From positions 1 through 64,000 of the forward strand of contig CALFFK010000066.1 of assembly GCA_937957975.1 (NCBI GenBank): 64,000 bases of DNA, read 5' to 3'. The position numbers were made by a program, and so were the translations under genes. Under the pieces are notes generated by a model that was not told the origin of the DNA, made no database searches, and saw only the letters and a program-made list of their open reading frames with translations. Below are positions 9,616 through 18,564 of the stretch, in pieces. Origin of the DNA: an uncultured Neomegalonema sp. (GTDB lineage: Bacteria; Pseudomonadota; Alphaproteobacteria; Rhodobacterales; Rhodobacteraceae). Within the stretch, counting starts at the first letter, position 1; every line of letters begins with the position of its first letter.

Positions 9616-11151
9616 ATGTCGCGTATCAGGCGGCAAGGAGTGGACATGGTCATCGACCGGGACGACGATGGAGAAGATCAGGGAAACCTTGCGGAGCAAT
9701 CCGTTACCGACCTCTCCAATGCGATCAAACGCACTGTTGAAGATCGTTTCGGCCTCGTGCGCGTGCGTGGCGAGATTGGCCGCGTCTCCCGTCCCCGTTC
9801 GGGGCATATCTACCTGAGTCTGAAGGACGATAAATCAGTCATTGATGGCGTTCTCTGGAAAGGAGTTGCTTCGCGCCTCACGGTATCGCCGGAGGAGGGC
9901 ATGGAGGTCGTGGCAACGGGGCGTCTGACCACTTTTGGCGGCCAGTCGAAATACCAGATTGTCATTGATAACCTTGTTCCGGCGGGTGCAGGAGCATTGA
10001 TGGCAATGCTTGATGCGCGGCGTCGGGCGATGGAGGCGGAGGGTTTGTTCGCGCCGGAAAGAAAGCGCGCTATCCCGCTTATTCCCCGTACCATCGGTGT
10101 TGTCACATCCCCGTCGGGCGCGGTGATCCGGGATATTTTGCATCGTTTGTCAGAGCGGTTCCCCTGTGATGTTCTTGTCTGGCCGGTTGCTGTTCAGGGG
10201 CAAAAATGTGCCGCAGAGGTCGCCGCCGCGATTCGCGGCTTTGATGCACTGGAACAGGGTGGCCCGATTGCGCGCCCGGATGTGCTGATCGTCGCGCGGG
10301 GTGGCGGTTCACTGGAAGACCTGTGGGGGTTCAACGAGGAAGTGGTCGTCCGGGCGGCGGCGGAATGCCGGATACCGTTGATCTCTGCTATCGGTCACGA
10401 AACCGATGTAACCTTGCTTGACCATGTTGCCGACCTGCGCGCCCCGACCCCGACGGGGGCGGCGGAAAAGGCCGTGCCTGTCAGAACCGATCTTCTGGCC
10501 CGATTGTCGGAGCAGGGCGGTCGCCGCTTGCGGGCGATGGAACGATTGCTTGGTCTTTTGCGCCAGCGAACGGGGCAAGCGGGGCGGATGTTGCCCAAGC
10601 CTGATGCGTTGACGGGTGACAGGCGGCAACGTCTCGATTTTGCGGGTCAAACCCTGTCTCGCTCCCTGCTAGATTATATCAGCGAGTATCGCCATACGCT
10701 GGCCGGAAGCCATGCGCGCCTTCGCCCCATCACGATGCAAACGCGCTTGCGCGAGGCGGCGCGTGGGTTGGCGGGCCTGTCCGGGCGTCTGTCGCCACAA
10801 CGGTTGCGCCGAACAGTGACAGAAAGGCGTGATCGCACCAGCACCCTCGGAATTGCTCTTGTCAGAACCCGGCAAACGCTTCTTGATGCCCGTGCCGAGC
10901 GATTGGCGGGCCTCACTCGCACCATTGAAGCCCTGTCCTACAAACGGGTTCTGGAGCGCGGCTATGCCGTGGTGCGTGATGAGGCCGACGGCATACTCAA
11001 TGATCCGGGGCACACAAAATCGGGCCAAATGCTTCATATCGAATTCGCGGGGGCCAAACGACTCGATGCCATCGTCGCAAAAGCGACATCATCCCGCCCG
11101 AAACGGATGACGAAGAAACGGGAGGAACAGCCTCCAGGTCTTTTCGACTGA
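9616..11151 (+). CDS. xseA: exodeoxyribonuclease VII large subunit
   Basis: LSNAIKRTVEDRFGLVRVRGEIGRVSRPRSGHIYLSLKDD, VVTSPSGAVIRDILHRLSERFP, ARGGGSLEDLWGFNEE; start at 9616 or 9646. Confidence 0.95.
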   Translation: MSRIRRQGVDMVIDRDDDGEDQGNLAEQSVTDLSNAIKRTVEDRFGLVRVRGEIGRVSRPRSGHIYLSLKDDKSVIDGVLWKGVASRLTVSPEEGMEVVATGRLTTFGGQSKYQIVIDNLVPAGAGALMAMLDARRRAMEAEGLFAPERKRAIPLIPRTIGVVTSPSGAVIRDILHRLSERFPCDVLVWPVAVQGQKCAAEVAAAIRGFDALEQGGPIARPDVLIVARGGGSLEDLWGFNEEVVVRAAAECRIPLISAIGHETDVTLLDHVADLRAPTPTGAAEKAVPVRTDLLARLSEQGGRRLRAMERLLGLLRQRTGQAGRMLPKPDALTGDRRQRLDFAGQTLSRSLLDYISEYRHTLAGSHARLRPITMQTRLREAARGLAGLSGRLSPQRLRRTVTERRDRTSTLGIALVRTRQTLLDARAERLAGLTRTIEALSYKRVLERGYAVVRDEADGILNDPGHTKSGQMLHIEFAGAKRLDAIVAKATSSRPKRMTKKREEQPPGLFD

Positions 11152-11229
11152 AACCAGCGTCTATATGGCCATCCGAAGGCTCCCGGTGTCCGTGAATTTT
11201 TTGCGGATGGCAAGAGCACTACAATCACA

Positions 11230-11460
11230 TCAAAAAGAATCAGCCATTGTTCTGATTGATGAATAATAATTTGTATGCGGATATTCTGCTTCTGGCATAT
11301 GCGGTGCCTGACGTGACTCCATTATCACAATGTCTTTGGAATCATGCAGGTGCCGGAAGTCATCGGCAGGGTCATTGAGATAACCACAGGGCAAGGCCGC
11401 CCCTGATTGCGCGGTCGTCGGCCCGTATGAGTACAAATCAGCACTGATACGAAAAGGCAT
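11230..11460 (-). CDS. small hypothetical protein (76 aa)
   Basis: Only ORF of size in the xseA/OmpA-family gap; no recognised family. Confidence 0.3.
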   Translation of the reverse strand: MPFRISADLYSYGPTTAQSGAALPCGYLNDPADDFRHLHDSKDIVIMESRQAPHMPEAEYPHTNYYSSIRTMADSF

Positions 11461-11608
11461 CCGCTGATGCGCTTTCTACGTTCTGAAGGATGCAGCATAT
11501 TGACGCTATCCGTTCGGTTCCCGTACTCTGGACGAGAAGTTGCGAGATCGTCGCATCCATTGGGGTTCCGGGATCACATCTCCCCCCCGGAGGCAGAGGG
11601 AAAGCGTT

Positions 11609-13615
11609 ATGAAATTAAGAATTCTGACGGCTTGCGCCGTAGCCGCGCTCGCGGTCGGTACCGGGGCAAATGCGCAGGAATTACCTGACTGGAACCCGCA
11701 GACGATCTGTATCGAAGATTCAACACCGCAGCATTGTGGCTTTCTCGAAGGTCAGGCCCGGTCGCATATTTCGGAGCAATGGCAATTCATTCCCAGCCTC
11801 GTGCGCGAACGATGCCTGACACGCAGTGAGAAAGAGGAAACGGTAAGCTGGCGTCTGTTTGGCGATTGCATTGCTGACGCGGCGCGTGCGCCGGGCAGTG
11901 ATGGCGGCGCAAGTAGTGCTGTTGCTTCTTCCACAGCGTCTACTGGCGGCGGAAACACAGCAGATATGGATGCCCTTCGCGCGGAGCTGGACACGACTAA
12001 AAGCAGTGTGGCCGGGCTTGAAGCCGAGTTGAAAAAAGCCCAGGCAGAAAAGCAATCCAGCGAAGCGCAGATCAAAAGTCTGCAACAAAAACTGGCGGCG
12101 AGTGCAGCGGCTGCAACGGCGGCGGCTGTGGCTGTCGCCTCAACTTCTGCTACGGCAGGGGATGACGGCGATACAGCGGAACTGCAAGCCGCACTCGACA
12201 AAGCCGAATCCCGCGCTCGTGGTGCAGAGTTCCGCACGAATGCGCTGCAATCGACTCTCAAGGAAATCATCGCCAGTTCAAAGGCAACCAAAACCGAAGA
12301 TGAAGCGGCGCTTGAAAAAGCCGCTACCGAGTTAAAACGCAGCAGTGCGCGCATCGAAGGTCTGCAACAAAGGCTGATGGAGGCGAATGACGCTTCTGCG
12401 GCGGAGGGTGGCGGCGGCGATACGGAAGCGTTGCAAGCCGCGCTCGACAAGGCCGAATCGCGTGCGCGGGGTGCAGAGTTCCGCACGAATGCGCTGCAAT
12501 CGACCCTCAAGGAAGTCATCGCCAGTTCAAAGGCGACTAAAACCGAAGATGAAGCGGCCCTCGAAAAAGCCACTACCGAATTGAAGCGCAGCAGTGCGCG
12601 GATCGAAGGTCTGCAACAACGTCTCGTCGAGGCGATGAAGCTGGCAGAAGGGGCAACAACAGGCGGCGATTCCGACGAACGAATCGCTTCGCTCGAAGCA
12701 GAACTTGAAAAAGCCAACACCGGCGTTCGGAGCGGTGAAGCCCGCATCGAAGGTCTTCAGCAACGGTTGATTGCGGCAAATGAACGTGCCGATGCATCCC
12801 CCGCCCCGGCCGGGGGTGGCGACGAAGCCGCCGGGCTTCGTCAACAGCTTGACGTTGCCGAATCACGGATCGGAAATCTGCAAGCTCGTCTTCGTAATGG
12901 CCGCGACAGCCTGTTGGAGGCGAGAGAAGGCCGAACAGCCAGCGAGCGTAATCTCGAAGGTGCTCGTACCCGGATTCTGGCTTTGCAGGACGCAATCATC
13001 ACCTCCCGCAAAGTGTCACAGGATGAGATGGCGGCACTCAAGGCAGAACTGGCCAAGTTGCAGGCAATGTCTTCCGATGCAGCCAGTGATGGCACGGATA
13101 TCATGGCGGCAAACAAGAGCCTTGAAGCCTTGCTTGCCAATCAACGGGAACGCTCTGCACGGGTTGCCGAAACCGTTTCTACGCAACGCGTAAAAATCCG
13201 TGATCTCGAAAGCGAACTCAGCACATTGCGCCGTGCGGCTCAAACCTCCGGGATTTCATCCTGCCAGCAACGCTTGAGTAATGTGGTCAGCAGTGGCGGT
13301 ATCCAGTTCGAGAACAATAAAGCCGATCTTCGCGCTGATGCGTCCCAAACCATCAATCGCCTCATCTCCATCATCCGCGATTGTGAAAATACGCGGATCA
13401 CGGTGAAGGGGCATACAGACGCCCTGGGCGATCGGGCTTATAACCTCGGATTGTCCCAACGTCGCGCCGATGCTGTTGTTACCTACATGGAGAGTAATGG
13501 CGTCGCACCTGGCCTTGTCACTGCCATAGGTGTTGGCCCGGATGAGCCTGTCGCTGATAACAACACACGCGCCGGACGGGCACAGAACCGCCGGATCGAA
13601 CTCCTCGTCGAATAA
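11609..13615 (+). CDS. OmpA-family protein with long coiled-coil region and internal tandem repeats
   Basis: ATG at 11609 after purine-rich SD, signal peptide, heptad-rich centre, C-terminal OmpA peptidoglycan-binding domain (ITVKGHTDALGDRAYNLGLSQRRADAVVTYM...RAGRAQNRRIELLVE). Confidence 0.85.
   Translation: MKLRILTACAVAALAVGTGANAQELPDWNPQTICIEDSTPQHCGFLEGQARSHISEQWQFIPSLVRERCLTRSEKEETVSWRLFGDCIADAARAPGSDGGASSAVASSTASTGGGNTADMDALRAELDTTKSSVAGLEAELKKAQAEKQSSEAQIKSLQQKLAASAAAATAAAVAVASTSATAGDDGDTAELQAALDKAESRARGAEFRTNALQSTLKEIIASSKATKTEDEAALEKAATELKRSSARIEGLQQRLMEANDASAAEGGGGDTEALQAALDKAESRARGAEFRTNALQSTLKEVIASSKATKTEDEAALEKATTELKRSSARIEGLQQRLVEAMKLAEGATTGGDSDERIASLEAELEKANTGVRSGEARIEGLQQRLIAANERADASPAPAGGGDEAAGLRQQLDVAESRIGNLQARLRNGRDSLLEAREGRTASERNLEGARTRILALQDAIITSRKVSQDEMAALKAELAKLQAMSSDAASDGTDIMAANKSLEALLANQRERSARVAETVSTQRVKIRDLESELSTLRRAAQTSGISSCQQRLSNVVSSGGIQFENNKADLRADASQTINRLISIIRDCENTRITVKGHTDALGDRAYNLGLSQRRADAVVTYMESNGVAPGLVTAIGVGPDEPVADNNTRAGRAQNRRIELLVE
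12170..12640 (+). repeat. Near-identical tandem duplication inside the OmpA-family gene, period 249 nt (83 codons), plus a shorter diverged third unit
   Basis: gcagagttccgcacgaatgcgctgcaatcga at 12224 and 12473; protein unit LQAALDKAESRARGAEFRTNALQSTLKEIIASSKATKTEDEAALEKAATELKRSSARIEGLQQRL occurs twice. Confidence 0.95.
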
Positions 13616-13724
13616 CGCAACAGCATGGGGCTGATGGACATCTCGTTTTAGGTGTCGTCAGCCCCTTTCGTTTCGTGGCTCCGACCTGTAACACGCGCTT
13701 ATCATTCGCGCTGGAGAGTAGATC

Positions 13725-14699
13725 ATGCCTGTCGTTACGGTCTTCGGAGGGTCCGGGTTTATCGGGCGCTATGCGGTCCGCAAGCTTGCCAAACGTGGTT
13801 GGCGTGTCCGGGTGGCTGTGCGTCGCCCGAATGAAGCCATTTTCCTGCGAACAGCGGGGGATGTCGGGCAAGTCGAGGTCATTCAGGCCAATATCCGCGA
13901 TGATGCCTCCACCGCGCGTGCAATCGCCGGATCGGATGCCGTTATCAATCTCGTGGGAATCCTGTTCCCAACCGGCAAGCAAACCTTCGACGCCGTTCAA
14001 CGCGATGGGGCCGAACGTATTGCCCGCTTCTGCGCCCAGTATGGCATTGACCGTCTCGTTCATATCTCCGCCATTGGCGCGGATGCAGAATCCGGGATCG
14101 CGTATCAGCGTACCAAAGCCGAAGCCGAATCGGCGGTTCTGCGCCATGTGCCTACGGCGACCATTCTGCGCCCCTCTCTCGTGTTCGGGCCGGAAGATGA
14201 ATTCTTCAACCGCTTTGCAGGCATGGCCCGTATGTCGCCTGTTCTGCCGCTCATTGGCGGTGAAACCCGTTTTCAGCCCGTTTATGTCGGCGATGTTGCG
14301 GAGGCGGCAGTACGGTCGCTGGAAGTTGCCGAGGCTAAAGGTGCGACCTTTGAACTTGGTGGCCCGGAAGTCATTACCATGCGCGACGTGTTCGATCTGG
14401 TGATGGACGAGACAGGCCGTCGCCGTTTCGTTCTTCCTGTGCCCGGCTGGATTGCCCGCATTCAGGCATGGGTGTTCGAATTACCCAATCGCCTTTTGGG
14501 TCTGGCACCGCTTCTCACCCGCGATCAGGTTGCGATGCTCGATACGGATAATGTTGTTGGGGAAGAAGCGAAGAATATCAGTGACCTCGGCGTCAAACCG
14601 ACGACATTGGAATCGATCCTGCCGACTTATCTCTATCGCTACCGGGTGTCGGGCCAATACGCGCGCACGATAGTAAAGCGCGATCAGGTTGATCCATGA
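13725..14699 (+). CDS. NAD(P)H-binding protein, complex I NDUFA9-subunit family
   Basis: VTVFGGSGFIGRYAVRKLAKRGWRVRVAVRRPNEA, DAVINLVGILFPTGKQTFDAVQ, LRPSLVFGPEDEFFNRFA. Confidence 0.9.
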   Translation: MPVVTVFGGSGFIGRYAVRKLAKRGWRVRVAVRRPNEAIFLRTAGDVGQVEVIQANIRDDASTARAIAGSDAVINLVGILFPTGKQTFDAVQRDGAERIARFCAQYGIDRLVHISAIGADAESGIAYQRTKAEAESAVLRHVPTATILRPSLVFGPEDEFFNRFAGMARMSPVLPLIGGETRFQPVYVGDVAEAAVRSLEVAEAKGATFELGGPEVITMRDVFDLVMDETGRRRFVLPVPGWIARIQAWVFELPNRLLGLAPLLTRDQVAMLDTDNVVGEEAKNISDLGVKPTTLESILPTYLYRYRVSGQYARTIVKRDQVDP

Positions 14700-14837
14700 C
14701 GCCGCAAAATACGGGCATTTATAGAAAATTGCGCAACCATTGAATCGAGTGTCAGATTTTCGCGTTCGAGCCGTAAGGCGAGAGACAGCGAAACCTGCTT
14801 CAATATTTGCGCAAATTTCTATTGGGACGCTTCAGCC

Positions 14838-15455
14838 TCAGGGCCGAAAAAGTAGCGACCGCCCCCAGAACTGAAGCGTTTTCTCTGTCTCGTCTGTCTG
14901 TCCCATATCCCGCCACGCAAAGCGCGCCACCACACCATCCAGCGGCACATATCCCCGCTTGCGCCAAAAGGCATCATGCGAGCGGTAATCAACGGGACGT
15001 GCCGGATGGGTATCGGGTCGAATGACGCTGCAAAAACAAGAATCACTCATCCCAAGGGAACGCGCGTGGGCTTCACGGCCATCGAAAAACGCATGGCCCA
15101 GTCCCATGCCGCGCCACTCCGGTAGCAAGACGGATTCAGCGCAATAGAAACGGTGTTTCACGGCCAATCCGTGCGCCCGGAAGGGGGCGACCCATTCTTC
15201 TTCGACATCCGTGATCGGCGCGCCGGTTGCCGCCCCGACAATCCGGCCACCATCCCGCGCGACCACTATGACCGAGCGCGCAGAGCTTCCAAGGGCCGCA
15301 AGATACGCGTGCTCATAGTCCAGATCACCGTCATAAAGATAAGGAAAGGCCCGGAAAACCGCGATCCGCAACGCTGCGATTTCGGGGATAACAGCGTCAA
15401 TCGCATCGCCTGTCAGCGATTCGACGGTCACTCCCTGAGTTTGCCATCGGTTCAT
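14838..15455 (-). CDS. GNAT-family N-acetyltransferase
   Basis: LLPEWRGMGLGHAFFDGREAHARSLG acetyl-CoA binding motif. Confidence 0.75.
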   Translation of the reverse strand: MNRWQTQGVTVESLTGDAIDAVIPEIAALRIAVFRAFPYLYDGDLDYEHAYLAALGSSARSVIVVARDGGRIVGAATGAPITDVEEEWVAPFRAHGLAVKHRFYCAESVLLPEWRGMGLGHAFFDGREAHARSLGMSDSCFCSVIRPDTHPARPVDYRSHDAFWRKRGYVPLDGVVARFAWRDMGQTDETEKTLQFWGRSLLFRP

Positions 15456-15545
15456 ATCCTCGTTGCTCCCTTCAGAAATTAGCCCGCATTTTATAGATCG
15501 GGAACTTTCCCCTTCAAATCAGCGACCAATATCCCTATATTCAAT

Positions 15546-15862
15546 CTGTCTGCTTCGGCAGACTATGGTGATAAACGCGCGTATAATAAGCGGATTGGAC
15601 CCGGGGGCGGTACCCGGCGGCTCCACCAAAACTCCCTTCGTTTGAGGGATGGACGGGGCCGAAACAGGATCGACAAACGTCTAAAGACGTAGCTTTTACC
15701 CGGCATGGTTCCGCCGTTATCGGGCTATTCGCACAATTGCAAACGACAATCGTGCTCCGGTCGCTCTCGCCGCTTAATTGCGGTGCGAAGACTGGAACTT
15801 GAGTCTTAGGCCCTAGCAGGTCTAAGCGGGGTTCGGAGGCACCTGGCAACAGAAGCCTCCAC
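15546..15862 (+). ncRNA. ssrA: two-piece (circularly permuted) tmRNA precursor
   Basis: Acceptor piece ends ...CCGGGGGCGGTACCCGGCGGCTCCACCA at 15628; coding piece starts GGGGCCGAAACAGGATCGAC at 15655; GGGGCCG pairs with CGGCTCC; tag ORF GCAAACGACAATCGTGCTCCGGTCGCTCTCGCCGCTTAA at 15739..15777 (ANDNRAPVALAA). 5' and 3' boundaries are estimates. Confidence 0.93.
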
Positions 15863-15905
15863 TTTCCCTCTTCACGCATCCCCCTTTTGCACTATGATCC
15901 AGCGA

Positions 15906-16421
15906 ATGAATGGGGGAAGTATGGATTCTGGACCAATTGATTATGGCAAACTCATCCGCGAGGGATTGCGGAGTGTGATGGCCCGTTCACTAAAACATAC
16001 GCTCGAACACGGGCTGTATGGCGATCAGCATTTTTACATCACGTATTATACGCAGCATTCGGGCGTTGTGATGCCCGACTCGTTGCGTGCACAGTTCCCC
16101 GAAGAAATCACCATCGTGCTGGAATATGAATTCGAGGAACTCGCGGTTATGGACGACAGGTTTTCTGTCGAGTTGAGCTTTGGGGGGAAACCGACCCTGC
16201 TCGTCGTTCCTTTCGCGGCTGTCAGTATGTTCCGCGACCCCAGCGTCAACTTCCAGATTGAGTTTCCCTTTTCAGACGAAGATATGGCTCTCTTGCCGAA
16301 CACAGAAGGTGTGGATTCTCCTGCGGCACCGGAATCGGATGTTAAGATGGAGCAAGCCAAGACGCCCCAGGGCGACCCGGCGAATCGGGTTGTCAGTCTC
16401 GACGCCTTTCGCAAAAAGTAG
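15906..16421 (+). CDS. sspB: SspB-alpha family ClpXP adaptor
   Basis: IDYGKLIREGLRSVMARSLKHTLEHGLYGDQHFYITYYTQHSGVVMPDSLRAQFPEEITIVLEYEFEEL; start at 15894, 15906 or 15921. Confidence 0.88.
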   Translation: MNGGSMDSGPIDYGKLIREGLRSVMARSLKHTLEHGLYGDQHFYITYYTQHSGVVMPDSLRAQFPEEITIVLEYEFEELAVMDDRFSVELSFGGKPTLLVVPFAAVSMFRDPSVNFQIEFPFSDEDMALLPNTEGVDSPAAPESDVKMEQAKTPQGDPANRVVSLDAFRKK

Positions 16422-16484
16422 CCACGCGCCAGCCCGCAAGTTATATCCCGCGTAATACCAAATTGATTGCAAGGGGAACGACCT

Positions 16485-17885
16485 GTGAGCGACCAGAAAA
16501 TCCGTACCGAAACCGATTCCTTTGGCCCGCTGGAAGTTCCTGCGGATCGCTATTGGGGCGCGCAAACCCAACGGTCGATTATCAATTTTCCCATCGGGTG
16601 GGAGCGTCAACCCGTCGCCATCGTGCGCGCTCTGGGCGTCATCAAACAGGCCACTGCGCGCGTGAACGCCGCGAATGGTGATCTGGAGAAAGATCTTGCC
16701 GACGCCATCGACCGGGCAGCGCAGGAGGTTATTGACGGAAAGATGGACGATCACTTCCCCCTCGTTGTCTGGCAGACCGGATCGGGAACCCAGTCGAACA
16801 TGAATGCAAACGAGGTTATCTCGAATCGTGCCATTGAATTGCTGGGTGGTGAGATGGGCAGCAAGACGCCCGTTCATCCCAACGATCACGTCAACCGCTC
16901 ACAATCCTCAAACGATACCTTCCCCACAGCCATGCACATCGCTGCGGCGCGCATGGCCCATGACACCCTGCTACCCGCTCTGGCAAAGCTGCATGGCGTT
17001 CTTGACCGAAAAGCAAAGGAATTTGCCGACATCATCAAGATCGGGCGTACCCATACACAGGATGCCACGCCCCTGACGCTTGGGCAGGAATTTGGCGGTT
17101 ATGCCTTTCAGGTCCGCAAGGGTATCGAGCGTGTCAATCATGCGTTGGATAACATCTATCCCCTTGCGCAGGGCGGCACGGCAGTGGGCACTGGCCTGAA
17201 CACCCGCCATGGATTTGCCAAGGCCGTCGCTGACGAGATTGCAACAATCACAGGTCTGCCTTTTGAGACAGCGGAGAATAAATTCGAGGCACTTGCCGCC
17301 CATGATGCCGTGGTTGAGATGTCCGGCGCGCTCAAAACCGTTGCTGCCTCTCTCTTCAAGATCGCTAACGACATTCGCTTTCTCGGTTCCGGTCCACGCA
17401 GTGGCCTTGGCGAGTTAAGCCTGCCGGAAAATGAACCGGGCAGCTCGATCATGCCCGGCAAAGTCAACCCGACCCAGTGCGAGGCACTTACGCAGGTTTG
17501 TGCGCATGTTATGGGCAATGATGCGGCCATCGGCTTTGCGGGCAGTCAGGGCCATTTTGAGCTGAACGTCTATAAGCCGATGATGGCCTATAATCTTCTG
17601 CAAGCCATGCAATTGCTCGGTGATGCTTCTGTCGCCTTCACGGATAATTGCGTTTCGGGCATCGAGGCAAACGAAGACCGCATTGCGAGACTGATGCGCG
17701 AAAGTCTTATGCTCGTCACGGCGCTGGCCCCTGAAATTGGCTATGACAACGCCACAAAGGTTGCCAAAACCGCGCATAAGAACGGCACAACGCTCAAGGA
17801 AGAGGCTCTCGCCCTGGGGTTCTGCGATGAAGAAACCTTCGAGCGCGTCGTGCGCCCTGAACAGATGATCGGGCCAAAGGCGTAA
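16485..17885 (+). CDS. fumC: class II fumarate hydratase
   Basis: GTG at 16485 after SD aaggggaacgacct; [40 protein letters not shown]. Confidence 0.96.
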   Translation: MSDQKIRTETDSFGPLEVPADRYWGAQTQRSIINFPIGWERQPVAIVRALGVIKQATARVNAANGDLEKDLADAIDRAAQEVIDGKMDDHFPLVVWQTGSGTQSNMNANEVISNRAIELLGGEMGSKTPVHPNDHVNRSQSSNDTFPTAMHIAAARMAHDTLLPALAKLHGVLDRKAKEFADIIKIGRTHTQDATPLTLGQEFGGYAFQVRKGIERVNHALDNIYPLAQGGTAVGTGLNTRHGFAKAVADEIATITGLPFETAENKFEALAAHDAVVEMSGALKTVAASLFKIANDIRFLGSGPRSGLGELSLPENEPGSSIMPGKVNPTQCEALTQVCAHVMGNDAAIGFAGSQGHFELNVYKPMMAYNLLQAMQLLGDASVAFTDNCVSGIEANEDRIARLMRESLMLVTALAPEIGYDNATKVAKTAHKNGTTLKEEALALGFCDEETFERVVRPEQMIGPKA

Positions 17886-17892
17886 CGACGCC

Positions 17893-18564
17893 TCAGCGAC
17901 GGCGAACAGCCTCCAGCGCATCCACCATTTCGGTGAAGCTGTGAACCACTGCCTCCGGCGCCATATCGGTGACGGGGGTGTCGGAATATCCAAAGCTGGT
18001 CATAATGCACGGCACATCCGCATTGCGGGCCGTGTTGCGATCCGTATCCGTATCCCCGATCATAACCGAGAAATGCGCTTCGGCCCCGCACCGCTCGATG
18101 GTCGTAAGCAATGCCACGGGATCAGGTTTACGCACAGGTAGCGTATCTGACCCAATCAGCGCAGCAAACCGATGCAGCACATCCAGTCGCTCCAGCAGGG
18201 TTCGCGCCAATCCCTCAGGCTTGTTCGTGCAAACCCCAACAATCCACCCCTGCGCTTCCAGAGTATCGAGCGTGTCGATCACACCATCATAGAGCCGCGA
18301 TTCATCCGCGATCCGCTCTGCGTAGCGGTCGAGAAACGGGTGGTACAAACTATCCACTTCCCGTTCATCCACTGGATGCCCTGCATGGTCCAAAGCCGCT
18401 CGAATCAGGGCTTTTGCACCAAAACCCGCAGTCGTCTCCGCAATGGAGAGTGGCAACGGCGCAAATCCGCGCCCTGCAAACAGGTTATTCACCGTACCCA
18501 CCAGATCAGGTGCAGTATGGGCGAGAGTGCCATCGAGATCAAAGATGGCGCATGGGGTGCTCAT
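17893..18564 (-). CDS. gph: HAD hydrolase, phosphoglycolate phosphatase-like
   Basis: AIFDLDGTLAHTAPDLVGTVN, GVCTNKPEGLARTLLE, MIGDTDTDRNTARNAD. Confidence 0.85.
   Translation of the reverse strand: MSTPCAIFDLDGTLAHTAPDLVGTVNNLFAGRGFAPLPLSIAETTAGFGAKALIRAALDHAGHPVDEREVDSLYHPFLDRYAERIADESRLYDGVIDTLDTLEAQGWIVGVCTNKPEGLARTLLERLDVLHRFAALIGSDTLPVRKPDPVALLTTIERCGAEAHFSVMIGDTDTDRNTARNADVPCIMTSFGYSDTPVTDMAPEAVVHSFTEMVDALEAVRRR

Noticed and set aside
11752-12747. 331-aa minus-strand ORF opposite the OmpA-family repeat region
   Set aside because: Antisense of the Ala/Glu-rich coiled-coil, giving Ser/Ala/Arg low-complexity text; repeats merely mirror those on the coding strand.
14700-14838. Possible short minus-strand ORF (ILKQVSLSLALRLERENLTLDSMVAQFSINARILRRHGS)
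   Set aside because: Looks coding-like but a stop lies immediately upstream and there is no good start codon or SD; insufficient support.
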